In this document: in pieces, positions 35,291 through 43,971 of the stretch
Layout: the number at the start of each line of letters is the position of its first letter
Position numbering within the stretch: position 1 is the first letter of the stretch
Assembly (NCBI GenBank): GCA_040255675.1
Contig: JBDZVM010000002.1
Coordinates: 1-64,000, forward strand
Direction: 5' to 3'
DNA length: 64,000 nucleotides
Source: JBDZVM01 sp040255675
GTDB lineage: Bacteria; Actinomycetota; Actinomycetes; Acidothermales; Acidothermaceae
Translations under genes and position numbers: made by a program
The notes under the pieces: model-generated
The model's database searches: none
What the model saw: the letters and a program-made list of their open reading frames with translations, nothing else
What the model was told of the DNA's origin: nothing

Positions 35291-35323
35291 TCCTCCTTGA
35301 ATCGGGTCCGGGGCCGTCCATCC
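35291..35323 (-). promoter_or_regulatory. Flagellin leader with five GGA motifs (candidate CsrA sites)
   Basis: On the minus strand, five GGA triplets lie in 33 bases before the flagellin start, two of them inside the ribosome site AAGGAGGAA. GGA is the core of CsrA binding. In Bacillus the hag leader binds CsrA at the ribosome site and FliW relieves it; fliW and csrA are encoded 3 kb away. The binding itself is inferred. Confidence 0.5.
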
Positions 35324-35370
35324 GTGGGCGAACCCCTACGTTCTTGGTCGGCTGATGCCAACCGGGTGCT

Positions 35371-35397
35371 TCATCGACCCAGAAGGTGACGAGCTTA
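35371..35397 (-). promoter_or_regulatory. Sigma28-like promoter for flagellin
   Basis: On the minus strand TAAGCTCG, an 11-base spacer and GTCGATGA match the sigma28 layout, 88 bases before the fliC ATG. The core and spacing equal those before flgB. The divergent 291-bp gap (35284-35574) also serves flgN on the plus strand, for which I see only a good ribosome site. Confidence 0.6.
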
Positions 35398-35574
35398 GAA
35401 AAATGCGAGCGACCCGCGTGGATCGACGGTCCGCCGGCACCGTTTCACCTGATCGGCCCAACGCGGCAAGGAAACCGGACGCCGCGAAACCCCGTGGGCA
35501 AGACCTCTCATCTGCTAGGTAGCTCCGCCGATGTGGTGCCTGACGACCGCCGCGTGGCGGAAAGGAGGTGTGTG

Positions 35575-36060
35575 ATGGGCTTCGCCGAGGTGTCTGACAT
35601 CCTCTGGCGAGAACGTGAACTTCTCGATGTCTTGTTGTTCAAGCTCGAGGAAGAACAGCTCCTCCTCGCCGCCGGCAAAGTGCGCTGGCTCTCACGCGCC
35701 ACTCGCGAGGTCGAGCTCGTGCTCGAGCAAATAAGGCTCACCGAGGTGACAAGGGCTGTCGAGGTCGACGCGGTCGCGATCAGTCTTGGCCTCGAGGCCA
35801 ACGCCAGCCTTTCCATGCTGAGCGAGGTCGCGCCGCCGCCGTGGGACGAACTTTTCCGCTCTCATCGCGACGCGTTCCTCGCGCTCACGCAGGAAATCTC
35901 CGCGCTTGCCGAAGCGAACCGCGATTTCGTCAGCAGTGCCTACCACACGGCACAAGACACCTTGCGTGCTATCAGCGGCGCGACGACAGACGGCTACACC
36001 GCCAGCGGAAAGCGCAACGACGCGATTCCTCGCCGCCGGCTCGTCGACGAGGCGATCTGA
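35575..36060 (+). CDS. flgN: FlgN-like flagellar chaperone
   Basis: The start is ATG 35575 after AAAGGAGGTGTG, an excellent site; the longer frame from 35386 is rejected. The 161-residue, mostly helical protein begins MGFAEVSDILWRERELLDVL and has long charged helices, typical of FlgN, the chaperone for FlgK and FlgL. Both clients are encoded directly downstream. Its TGA overlaps the flgK ATG. Confidence 0.85.
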   Translation: MGFAEVSDILWRERELLDVLLFKLEEEQLLLAAGKVRWLSRATREVELVLEQIRLTEVTRAVEVDAVAISLGLEANASLSMLSEVAPPPWDELFRSHRDAFLALTQEISALAEANRDFVSSAYHTAQDTLRAISGATTDGYTASGKRNDAIPRRRLVDEAI

Positions 36061-37457
36061 TGGGCACTGAGTTCGGCACCTTGACGGCGGCGCTCTCGGC
36101 GCTGCAATCAGAGCGCAAGGCCCTTGAGGTCACGGGTCAAAACATCGCGAACGCCAATACCGCCGGTTACACGCGCCAGCGTGCCGTGTTTACGGCCGTC
36201 GGGGGCTCGGTTGTTCCCGCGATGTATTCGAAGTCAGACGGAATCGGCAGCGGCGTCCAGATCTCAGACGTCCAGCGCTTGCAGGATGCCTTTCTCGAAC
36301 AGCGGGCCAATAGCGAGAATGGCAAGCTCTTCAACCTGCAGGGCGTCCAAGACACCATGTCGAACATCGAAAACCTGTTCGGCGAACCCGGCGACGCGGG
36401 ACTGCAAGCACTTCTCTCGTCGTACTGGAACGGATGGGACGACGTCGCGAACAATCCTTCCGACGCGTCGGCACGAACCGCGCTCATCGGCACCGCGCAG
36501 TCTCTGGCGTCAGGGCTGAACACGGCGTCGGCGTCGTTGTCAGCGCAATGGCAGTCGTCGCTCGAGTCACTGCAATCGACGGTGCAGCAGATCAACACCT
36601 CGGCCGCGAATATCGCGTCGCTGAACAAGGCGATCGTAGCCGCGACGGCTGCCGGCAACGCCCCTAACGATTTGAAAGACCAGCGCGACCTGCTGATCCG
36701 CAACCTGGCTTCCAACATTGGAGTTTCGACCCGCGTCAATGCCGACGGCTCGACCGATGTCTTGCTCGGCGGATCGGCTCTGGTGTCGGGCAGTTACGCG
36801 CGCTCACTGGCAGTTGCCGGCGCGACCGCGATCGACCAGGCCACCACGACACCGGTCGCGGTGACCTGGACAGACACCGGCATGACGGCCGCCGCGACAG
36901 CCGGAAAAACCGGTGCCTGGCTGAGCAGCCTCAACACGATCCTGCCCACGTACAGCCAAAGCTTGGACGACGTCGCCGGGCAACTGGTGAGCAGTGTCAA
37001 CGCTCAGCAGGCAGCCGGCTACGACCTGAACGGCAATCCGGGTGGGCCGTTCTTCGATCCGGCAAAGACCACAGCCGGCTCGATCACAGTGAGCCTCACG
37101 GACCCCGACCTCGTCGCGGCATCGGCTGTCGCGCCGAGCGGAACGCCGCCGCAGCCTAGTTTCGACGGCAGCAACGCCCAAAAAATGGCTGACATGTCGG
37201 GCACCGGCGCCGACGACCTCTATCGCCAAATGATCGTCAAGCTCGGCTCGGCGTCGCAAAGCGCTCAGCAGCAAGTAACCACGCAAACGAGCGTCGTCAA
37301 CCAGATTGAGCAGGCGAGAAACTCGACAGCCGGCGTCGACCTCGACGAGGAGCAGACGAATCTCATCGCCTACCAACAGGCTTACAACGCCGCCGCGCGC
37401 TTTCTGAGCGTTCTCGACGGCATTCTTGACACCCTGATCAACAAGACCTTGGTCTGA
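36060..37457 (+). CDS. flgK: Hook-filament junction protein FlgK
   Basis: The start is ATG 36060, overlapping the flgN stop. The 465-residue protein has the FlgK N-terminal motif (QNIANANTAGYTRQRAVFTA), a long central domain and the C-terminal helix (VDLDEEQTNLIAYQQAYNAA). It joins hook to filament with FlgL, whose gene follows after 10 bp. Confidence 0.96.
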   Translation: MGTEFGTLTAALSALQSERKALEVTGQNIANANTAGYTRQRAVFTAVGGSVVPAMYSKSDGIGSGVQISDVQRLQDAFLEQRANSENGKLFNLQGVQDTMSNIENLFGEPGDAGLQALLSSYWNGWDDVANNPSDASARTALIGTAQSLASGLNTASASLSAQWQSSLESLQSTVQQINTSAANIASLNKAIVAATAAGNAPNDLKDQRDLLIRNLASNIGVSTRVNADGSTDVLLGGSALVSGSYARSLAVAGATAIDQATTTPVAVTWTDTGMTAAATAGKTGAWLSSLNTILPTYSQSLDDVAGQLVSSVNAQQAAGYDLNGNPGGPFFDPAKTTAGSITVSLTDPDLVAASAVAPSGTPPQPSFDGSNAQKMADMSGTGADDLYRQMIVKLGSASQSAQQQVTTQTSVVNQIEQARNSTAGVDLDEEQTNLIAYQQAYNAAARFLSVLDGILDTLINKTLV

Positions 37458-37467
37458 GGAGCCGATC

Positions 37468-38364
37468 GTGAGCATGCGTGTCACTCAAAACGCGATCGCG
37501 TTGACGATGCTGGCCGGGCTTCAGTCGAACAAGCAAGAACTGAGCGACCTGCAACTCCAGCTGAGCTCTGGCCGCAAGATCCGCCGTCCGTCCGACGATC
37601 CAGTCGGTACAGACCAAGCGATGCAATATCGCGGCGAGCTCGCCCGTTTCCAGCAATACCAACGAAACGGCCAAGACGGCTTATCGTGGCTCGGCACCGC
37701 CGACAGCGCATTGCAAAACGGCGTTTCGCTACTGCAACGCCTCCAGGTGCTGACAACGCAAGCGGCCAACACAGGTGCCAGCGACGCGTCGTCTCGCGCG
37801 GCGATCGCCGAAGAAGTCAAGGCTTTGAAACAAGACATGTTCGGCATCTCCAACACGACCTATCTCGGTCGCCCGATCTTCGGCGGCACAACGTCGAACA
37901 CTTCGGCGTACGTGCAAGACGCACTCGGAAACGTGACGTACTCGGGCGACACTGGAAAAGTGAACCGCTCGGTCGGCCCCAACGCGGTCGTGCAAGTGAA
38001 CGTCAACGCTTCAGACGCGTTCGGCCCCACAGGTTCAGATGTCTTCTCCGTATTCGACAAGGTTATTTCCGACCTCTCGAGCAACCCTGCCAACCTCACC
38101 AACGACATCGCTGACGTCATCGACGCGCGCAAGCGGATGTCGAACGCGCAAGCCATCGAAGGCGCCTCCTACAATCGCATTACTCAAATGAACAATCTCG
38201 CCGGGCAGCACACCGACACCCTCACCGGCGACCTCTCCGATGTCGAAAACGTCGACACCGCGCAGGCCGTCACCCAACTGACGATGCAGCAAGTCAGCTA
38301 CCAAGCGTCACTGGCCGCCATGTCGAAAGTGCTGCAACTCTCGCTCACCGACTTCCTGCGATAG
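37468..38364 (+). CDS. flgL: Hook-filament junction protein FlgL
   Basis: The 298-residue flagellin-like protein has the N-terminal helix (SSGRKIRRPSDDPVGTDQAM) and C-terminal helix (DTAQAVTQLTMQQVSYQASL). Either GTG 37468 or ATG 37474 can serve as start; GAGGAG lies upstream of both. It is followed by fliW after 33 bp. Confidence 0.94.
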   Translation: MSMRVTQNAIALTMLAGLQSNKQELSDLQLQLSSGRKIRRPSDDPVGTDQAMQYRGELARFQQYQRNGQDGLSWLGTADSALQNGVSLLQRLQVLTTQAANTGASDASSRAAIAEEVKALKQDMFGISNTTYLGRPIFGGTTSNTSAYVQDALGNVTYSGDTGKVNRSVGPNAVVQVNVNASDAFGPTGSDVFSVFDKVISDLSSNPANLTNDIADVIDARKRMSNAQAIEGASYNRITQMNNLAGQHTDTLTGDLSDVENVDTAQAVTQLTMQQVSYQASLAAMSKVLQLSLTDFLR

Positions 38365-38397
38365 GACCGCATCGATGCTCGTTTCGGAGGTTGTCTC

Positions 38398-38799
38398 ATG
38401 ACGGCTGCAGTGGTCGATGTTCCGACCCTCGACTTCGAGGGCAACCTGATCGGCTTTCCGCAGGCACGCAGGTTCGCCTTGGTGCGAGTCGACCCCGAGA
38501 CGGAAGCACTGTTTCGCCTTACCGCGATCGACACAGCGGACGTCGAGTTCGTCGTCGCGGCGCCTTATCCCTTCTTTCCCGACTACGCGCCGGAGATCGA
38601 CGACCTGACGGCGGAGCGGCTCGGCCTGTCGTCGTCGTCCGACGCCGCACTGCTCGTCGTCTTGACGGTCGGCGAGAGCCTCGCCACGACGACGGCCAAC
38701 CTTTTCGCGCCGATCGTCGTGAACACGAGGTCGCGGCGCGCGGCGCAGGTCATCCTCGCGGACGGCAACTACTCGCTGAAGGCACCGCTCGCGGCGTAG
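38398..38799 (+). CDS. fliW: Flagellar assembly factor FliW
   Basis: The 133-residue protein matches FliW in length and pattern (LIGFPQARRFALVRVD, TVGESLATTTANLFAPIVVN). FliW binds CsrA and also flagellin; when flagellin is exported, FliW is freed to inhibit CsrA. The csrA gene follows immediately, as in Bacillus and many other bacteria. Confidence 0.93.
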   Translation: MTAAVVDVPTLDFEGNLIGFPQARRFALVRVDPETEALFRLTAIDTADVEFVVAAPYPFFPDYAPEIDDLTAERLGLSSSSDAALLVVLTVGESLATTTANLFAPIVVNTRSRRAAQVILADGNYSLKAPLAA

Positions 38800-38824
38800 G
38801 TGAAGGGCGCCGCTCGCGGCGTAG
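38785..38824. repeat. 15-bp direct repeat at the end of fliW
   Basis: CCGCTCGCGGCGTAG occurs at 38785-38799, containing the fliW stop, and again at 38810-38824 just after it. It looks like a small local duplication of the gene end. Confidence 0.7.
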
Positions 38825-38914
38825 ATGCGGGGCGACACGTCGCCCGGAACACGCCGGCAGGACCAGCTCGCCTGTAGGATCGGCCCACCTGGCCGGCCAC
38901 GGAAGGAGCGCCAG

Positions 38915-39250
38915 TTGCTGGTCCTTAGCCGTCGGGTCGGCGAGAGCATCATGATCGGGCCTGACGTCGTCGTCACCGTGCTCGAGGTGCGGCCTGACCT
39001 CGTGCGCATCGGCATCAAGGCACCGCGCGAAGTCGAGGTGCACCGCGAAGAGGTCTTCGTCGAGGTGCGTCAGGCCAACCAGTCGGCGGCGTCGCCGAAG
39101 CCGCACGCCGTGGAGGCCCTCGCCGCCGGCCTGCGCAACGAAAAAGCGGGCCGAGGGAAGCCTCGTGACGAACGTGACGACGACGTGCCGCATGGGTCGG
39201 GCGACGCGAAACCGCGCGACCCTAAAGCCCAACCCTCCGATTCCGCTTAA
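38915..39250 (+). CDS. csrA: Carbon storage regulator CsrA with a long C-terminal tail
   Basis: The start is TTG 38915 after GGAAGGAG; the protein begins (M/L)LVLSRRVGESIMIG, the exact CsrA N-terminus, so the longer frame from 38825 is rejected. Residues 1-50 form the RNA-binding fold (VRIGIKAPREVEVHREEVF). The total is 111 residues, about 40-50 more than usual, with a charged, probably disordered tail (EKAGRGKPRDERDDDV...). CsrA represses translation at GGA-containing leaders; the flagellin leader is the probable target, with FliW as antagonist. Confidence 0.93.
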   Translation: MLVLSRRVGESIMIGPDVVVTVLEVRPDLVRIGIKAPREVEVHREEVFVEVRQANQSAASPKPHAVEALAAGLRNEKAGRGKPRDERDDDVPHGSGDAKPRDPKAQPSDSA

Positions 39251-39273
39251 CCGATTACTCCTCGCACCGATGA
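39248..39273 (+). promoter_or_regulatory. Possible sigma28-like promoter before the sugar locus
   Basis: TAAC at the csrA stop and ACCGATGA (39266-39273) resemble the flgB and fliC promoters, but the spacing is one base shorter. It lies about 60 bp before the first glycosyltransferase. The match is weaker and could be chance. Confidence 0.25.
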
Positions 39274-39334
39274 GACCGACGGGCGCACACGTCGGCAATC
39301 GCCCGCCGGCATCGGTTGACCGAGGGAGATCGTC

Positions 39335-40975
39335 ATGGGTAAGCCGCGACCGGCTCGGCGAGGCGGCAAAGCGGCACGGCATCGAATCGAGCTTTCCGCG
39401 GTTGTCATCGCCAAGGATGAAGCGCCGCACATTGCCGACCTAGCCGCCTCACTCGCGGATGTGGTCGACGAACTGGTGCTTCTCGACACCGGGTCGACCG
39501 ATGAGACCGTCGAGCTCGCCCGAGCGCACGGCTTTCGGGTGTTCCATCGGCCATGGACCAACCACTTCGCCGAAGCCCGCAATGCCGCGCTCGAACATGC
39601 GCACGGCCGGTGGGCGCTAGTGCTCGACGCCGACGAGCGACTCGTTACTGACGATAAGCATGCGTTGCGACGCATCGTGCGCGAGGCGGCGCAACTACCG
39701 AATCTCCTTCGCCCGCACGGGTTTTGGCTCACCCTCGAAAGCTTCGCCTCTGACGACCTCGATCCTTCGTCGTCCGAAACCGGCCAGCAGATAAGGATGT
39801 TCGATCGCGCCCGCATGCGTTTCGAAGGGCGCATCCACGAATGGCTTACGCCGGTTCACGGCGAAAAGGCGGTCTACGTTCGGGTTCCGGAGACGGTTCG
39901 CATCCAGCATCTCGGCTACACGCCGTCGATTTGGAACGCCAAGAACAAGACGGCGCGAAATCGCGCACTCGTCGCGGCCGCCGAAAGCGACGGTGCGGTC
40001 GACGCCGGACGAATCAAGTTCGAGCAAGCCAGGTCGGCGCTTGCCCGGTCGAGCGCGGAAGGCCTCGAACGCATGCTCGACGCGCTGCAGTCACTCGACA
40101 AGGCAACCGACGGGCACCGCTACGCGACCGCGATCGCCGCGCGGCTGTTGACGGACGTGGGACGTGACGACGAGGCGCTGCGGCTGCTGAGCGACACGAT
40201 GATCACAGAAGCGTTCGAGACTGAACTTGGCGTCATCGAGGCGACCGCGCTCGCTCACCTCGGACGCGACGATGAGGCAATCGCGAGAATCAGGCATCTC
40301 GAGACGTCGACGAATTTCAACAGTTCGAACGTCGATTTGCGGATTCGCATCCCCGCGTTGAAAGCTGAGACGCTCGAGATTTCAGGGCGACCACGCGAAT
40401 CGTGGCTTGCGTTCGCCGAATTGTCGCGCCACGCGGGTGCCCGCGTGAACAGCACGGCGCGCGGGATTGCCCGGCGCGCCTGGCATCTGGCAGTCGAGGC
40501 AGGCTATCCCGACGACTACCTGATCGATCTCGCCGAAGCGACGGACGACGCCGAGTTCGACCGCGTTCTTTCCACTCTGCCCGAGGCACATCAACTCGTG
40601 GCGCTCGGTGCTCGGCACCGTCACTTGCACGGCCGCATGGTCGAGCCGGATCCGCGCGTCGACGCGTTTGCGCCGAAACTTGCTGAAGCCTCGGTCGGCG
40701 CCGTGCTGGCGCTCGCGGCACATCGGCTCAACACCGAGCCGGCCCTCGCACTCGGCATTGCCGAAACGGTCGAGCAGCGCGCCGATACGACACGCACCGA
40801 GCGCGTTGCCACGAACGTCGTGCGGATTCGGGCACTGCTCGTCTTGAACCACGCAGCGGCTGCCGTGAAACTGGCGGTTGAGCTCGACGCCAATGACGCT
40901 CCTCCCGCTGACGACGCCCTCGTGAAAGAACTGCTGGTGATGGCGCGAGAGTTCGCGTTTGCGCTCAGCAATTGA
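39335..40975 (+). CDS. GT2 glycosyltransferase with helical-repeat C-terminus
   Basis: The 546-residue protein has an N-terminal family-2 glycosyltransferase domain (about 18-215). It carries SAVVIAKDEAPHIADLAASL, LLDTGSTDETVELA and a catalytic-type DxD in VLDADERL near residue 97. The remaining 300 or so residues are helical and Ala/Leu/Arg-rich (AHLGRDDEAIARIRHL), resembling TPR-like repeats. Similar two-part enzymes act on proteins or glycans in flagellar and S-layer loci. It is the first gene of the plus-strand sugar block, directly after csrA, so flagellin or another filament protein is the likely acceptor (inference). Confidence 0.85.
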   Translation: MGKPRPARRGGKAARHRIELSAVVIAKDEAPHIADLAASLADVVDELVLLDTGSTDETVELARAHGFRVFHRPWTNHFAEARNAALEHAHGRWALVLDADERLVTDDKHALRRIVREAAQLPNLLRPHGFWLTLESFASDDLDPSSSETGQQIRMFDRARMRFEGRIHEWLTPVHGEKAVYVRVPETVRIQHLGYTPSIWNAKNKTARNRALVAAAESDGAVDAGRIKFEQARSALARSSAEGLERMLDALQSLDKATDGHRYATAIAARLLTDVGRDDEALRLLSDTMITEAFETELGVIEATALAHLGRDDEAIARIRHLETSTNFNSSNVDLRIRIPALKAETLEISGRPRESWLAFAELSRHAGARVNSTARGIARRAWHLAVEAGYPDDYLIDLAEATDDAEFDRVLSTLPEAHQLVALGARHRHLHGRMVEPDPRVDAFAPKLAEASVGAVLALAAHRLNTEPALALGIAETVEQRADTTRTERVATNVVRIRALLVLNHAAAAVKLAVELDANDAPPADDALVKELLVMAREFAFALSN

Positions 40976-40997
40976 GCCGAACGGTCGAAAGACATGC

Positions 40998-41765
40998 ATG
41001 ACCCTCGCTATCGTCATACCGACGTACCGCCGCGGCCCGGCATCGGAGTCGACCTGGGACGACCTGCGGGTCTGCCTCGCGTCGATCGCCGCGTACGCCC
41101 GTGGCTTCGAGGTCGTGGTCGCGTGGGATGGCCCGTGCGAACCTGACGACTTGCCGCGCAACCCGTTGATGCGGTTGATCGAGCGGCCGAAAGGCATGCC
41201 GTCGGGAATCGCGTGCAACTGGGCGGCCATGAAGCAAACCGACGCCGACGATTTCGTTCTCGTGAGCGACGACGTCGTGTTGTTGCCGGATACCCTCGTC
41301 AAACTTTTCGAGGACGCCGCGCTGCTTCGTGGCAACGGTTATCAGGTCGGCATGCTTGCCTGCCGTTCGAACTTCGCACCAGGCGCGCAGAACATCCGGG
41401 CGGCAAACGGAGGCAATTGGTCGGGCGAGGTCGACGGTTACGACAGCGAGCGCACAGTCTTGATTGCAGAGCGGGTGTCGCCATTTTGCGCTTTTATGAC
41501 GCGCGCAGCCGCGTTGGCGGCGCCGGCCGCCGATGTGGAGTGGTACAGCGACGACATCGCATGTTTTGATCTCCACAAAGCCGGCTACACGAACGCGATT
41601 TCACGAGCGTACGTGCATCACATCGGAATGCGATCCAGTGCTGGAAAAGCGGAACAGCTGCCAGCACAGATGCAACGCCTCAATACCGAGGCGCTCGAGT
41701 GGATTCAAAAGAATCGCCCCGACTTCTGGCGGCATTTGCAGAACCGAAAGAGCAGCGCCGCGTGA
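40998..41765 (+). CDS. GT2-like glycosyltransferase (255 aa)
   Basis: The start is ATG 40998 (MTLAIVIPTYRRGPASESTW). A GT-A fold is indicated by IPTYRR, the VVVAWDGPCEPDD strand and VSDDVVLLPDTLVKLF (DD near residue 95, where a metal-binding motif is expected). C-terminal residues (SDDIACFDLHKAGY) agree with a GT2 enzyme that transfers a sugar. No membrane segment is seen. Its stop overlaps the GTG of the next gene. Confidence 0.8.
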   Translation: MTLAIVIPTYRRGPASESTWDDLRVCLASIAAYARGFEVVVAWDGPCEPDDLPRNPLMRLIERPKGMPSGIACNWAAMKQTDADDFVLVSDDVVLLPDTLVKLFEDAALLRGNGYQVGMLACRSNFAPGAQNIRAANGGNWSGEVDGYDSERTVLIAERVSPFCAFMTRAAALAAPAADVEWYSDDIACFDLHKAGYTNAISRAYVHHIGMRSSAGKAEQLPAQMQRLNTEALEWIQKNRPDFWRHLQNRKSSAA

Positions 41766-42784
41766 TCGAAGTCGCGCGGCCCGAACTCGATCGGCGCGAT
41801 CTCGACGCCGTGGTCGAGTTGTCGACGCACGACCTGCTTTCGTGGCGCGATTCGCGACTGCTCGTCACCGGCGCCACCGGCTTCGTCGGCTCATGGGTGG
41901 TGGCCGTGCTTCGGCATGCCAACCGTGAACTGCGGCTCGGCCTCGACATCGTCACACTCGCGCGGCACCCGTCGCGGGAGGCCGGTGTCACTGCTGTCGC
42001 GGCCGACATCCGCTCTCTCAGCGCCGAGGCAGTGCGAGCGGTTGGCCGGCCGGACGGCATCGTGCATCTCGCCTGCCCGAATGTTCCGGAGGATCCGCGA
42101 TCGCTCGAAGCCACGATCGTCGATGGCACGAAGAACGTGGCACGACTCGCGCCAGGTGGTACCAGATTTCTCCTTGCCAGCAGCGGCGCGGTGCACGGTT
42201 TCGCAACCCAGCTTCAACGCCAGGTACCGGAATACTTCCCGACGACGTCCGAGGCGTCGCCGTACGGGCTAGCGAAGCGGGTGGCCGAGCGGCACGTGCG
42301 AAACATGACGGAGCACGGGGGCATTGACGCGGTCGTCGCGCGGTTGTGGGCCTTCGCCGGCCCACTTTTACCACTGCACGCGCATTTCGCATTCGGTAAT
42401 TTCGTCGCTGACGCCCTGGCTCGGCGTCCGATCGAGATAACCGGAAACCCGCGCACGGTCCGTTCGTACTTGTATCCCGTCGATTTGGTGGTGTGGCTGC
42501 TCGCCGTTTTCACGCGAGGCCGCGGCGGTATCGCCTACAACGTCGGCTCGGACGTCGAGACGACGATCGACGAGCTCGCCACCACGATCGGGAGGATTTC
42601 GGGCACGAGCGTGCGCTCTTCGGGTCACGGGCCAGCGAGCTACTACGTACCTGACACGAGCAGAGCGCGTCACGAGCTGGCCGTCGCGCAAACGGTCGCG
42701 CTCGACGACGCCGTCGCCCGCACGCTCGCTTGGCACGACACCAACAACAACTTTTCCATCGCGACTCTTGGAGCTATGGCATGA
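41762..42784 (+). CDS. NAD-dependent epimerase/dehydratase (sugar nucleotide)
   Basis: The start is GTG 41762, overlapping the previous stop (GTGA). The 340-residue SDR protein has the NAD motif VTGATGFVGSWV near residue 38, the Ser of ASSGAVHG near 140 and the catalytic SPYGLAKRVAE (YxxxK) near 170. YNVGSDVETTIDELATTIG near 265 fits extended SDR sugar-nucleotide enzymes. It might supply a 4,6-dehydratase, epimerase or reductase step for the locus; the exact reaction cannot be read from sequence. Confidence 0.82.
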   Translation: MIEVARPELDRRDLDAVVELSTHDLLSWRDSRLLVTGATGFVGSWVVAVLRHANRELRLGLDIVTLARHPSREAGVTAVAADIRSLSAEAVRAVGRPDGIVHLACPNVPEDPRSLEATIVDGTKNVARLAPGGTRFLLASSGAVHGFATQLQRQVPEYFPTTSEASPYGLAKRVAERHVRNMTEHGGIDAVVARLWAFAGPLLPLHAHFAFGNFVADALARRPIEITGNPRTVRSYLYPVDLVVWLLAVFTRGRGGIAYNVGSDVETTIDELATTIGRISGTSVRSSGHGPASYYVPDTSRARHELAVAQTVALDDAVARTLAWHDTNNNFSIATLGAMA

Positions 42785-43971
42785 CAGCAACACTTGTCTC
42801 GACGCGCGACCAGTTGCGCGCCCTGCTTGACGTCGAGCCCGACCAAGCCGTCGATACTGTGCGCGCGCAGGTGCAGTCGGCATTGCACGGTACGCACGGC
42901 GTCGTGTTGGCCGGGGCGGGACAAGTCGGCCGCTGGCTTGCCGCAAACGCTTCGCAACTCGGGGTCGAGGTACGTTGCTTCGCCGACAATCGAGCAAGCA
43001 GCATGGCGCCTTACGTTGACGGCATTCCGGTGTTGTCGCCCGCCGAGGCGGTGCGCCGCCACGGCAGCGCCGCATTCGTCGTCACAATCTTCCACACCAT
43101 GGAGGTACGTGCGCAGCTTGAACACCTCGGCGCCCGATCGGTTGTGCCATGGACGGCGTACGCCTGGGCGAACGCCGAAGCGCTCATGCCCTACTTCGGG
43201 CTCGACGTGCCCCACCAGATGGTCGCCGCCGCGGACAAAATCATGCGCCTCCACGACCAGCTCTCCGACGAAGCATCACGGCGAATGTTGGTCGACCAAG
43301 TGCGCTGGCGGCTCACACTCGATTCGATAGCTCAGGATCCCCCTGCTGACATGGCAAACATTTACGCCGAGCCCGGTGTAGTCGCGCCGACGTCCGACGA
43401 CGTGTACGTCGACTGCGGCGCGTTCGACGGCGACAGCATCGCGATGCACCTGGCGCGCACGGGCGGTCGAGCGGCTGGAATCGTCGCAATAGAGGCAGAT
43501 CCCACAACCCTTCCGGCATTACGAGCGCGCATCGCCAAACTCCCGGACGACGTCGCACAGCGGGTCGTCGTCCACCACGCCGCCGTCGGCGCCGAACGCG
43601 GCCGGGCGACGTTCAACGCGACGGGCACCGCCGGAAGCAGTCTGCGGTCGGCAGGAACTCGATTGGTGGAGGTCGACGTCGTCCCGCTCGACGAGATTCT
43701 CACCGGCACACGTGCGACCTACATCAAGATGGACGTCGAAGGCGCGGAACCGCTCGCGCTCGCGGGAGCGCGAAAGACACTGCAAGAAGGAAAAGCCGTG
43801 TGGGCGGTGTGCTTGTACCACGCGGCCGATCACCTGTGGAACATCCCGCTGCAGATCGCCGAGAGCGGAGCTGACTACAGCTATTCGATGCGTCGCTACG
43901 CCGAAGATTGCTGGGAACTCGTGCTGTACGCGGTTCCCGCCGACCGGGCGACGCCGAGAGGCCAGGCATGA
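42781..43971 (+). CDS. FkbM-family methyltransferase with N-terminal Rossmann-like domain (copy 1)
   Basis: The 396-residue protein starts at ATG 42781 (ATGA overlap). The N-terminal part (about 35-130) has a nucleotide-binding look (GVVLAGAGQVGRWLAANASQ, CFADNRA). The C-terminal part (about 215-385) is a SAM-dependent FkbM methyltransferase with VYVDCGAFDGDSIAMHLA, VAIEADPTTLPALRAR and KMDVEGAEPLALAGARKTL. Such enzymes O-methylate sugars. It is closely related to the next gene. Confidence 0.88.
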   Translation: MTATLVSTRDQLRALLDVEPDQAVDTVRAQVQSALHGTHGVVLAGAGQVGRWLAANASQLGVEVRCFADNRASSMAPYVDGIPVLSPAEAVRRHGSAAFVVTIFHTMEVRAQLEHLGARSVVPWTAYAWANAEALMPYFGLDVPHQMVAAADKIMRLHDQLSDEASRRMLVDQVRWRLTLDSIAQDPPADMANIYAEPGVVAPTSDDVYVDCGAFDGDSIAMHLARTGGRAAGIVAIEADPTTLPALRARIAKLPDDVAQRVVVHHAAVGAERGRATFNATGTAGSSLRSAGTRLVEVDVVPLDEILTGTRATYIKMDVEGAEPLALAGARKTLQEGKAVWAVCLYHAADHLWNIPLQIAESGADYSYSMRRYAEDCWELVLYAVPADRATPRGQA

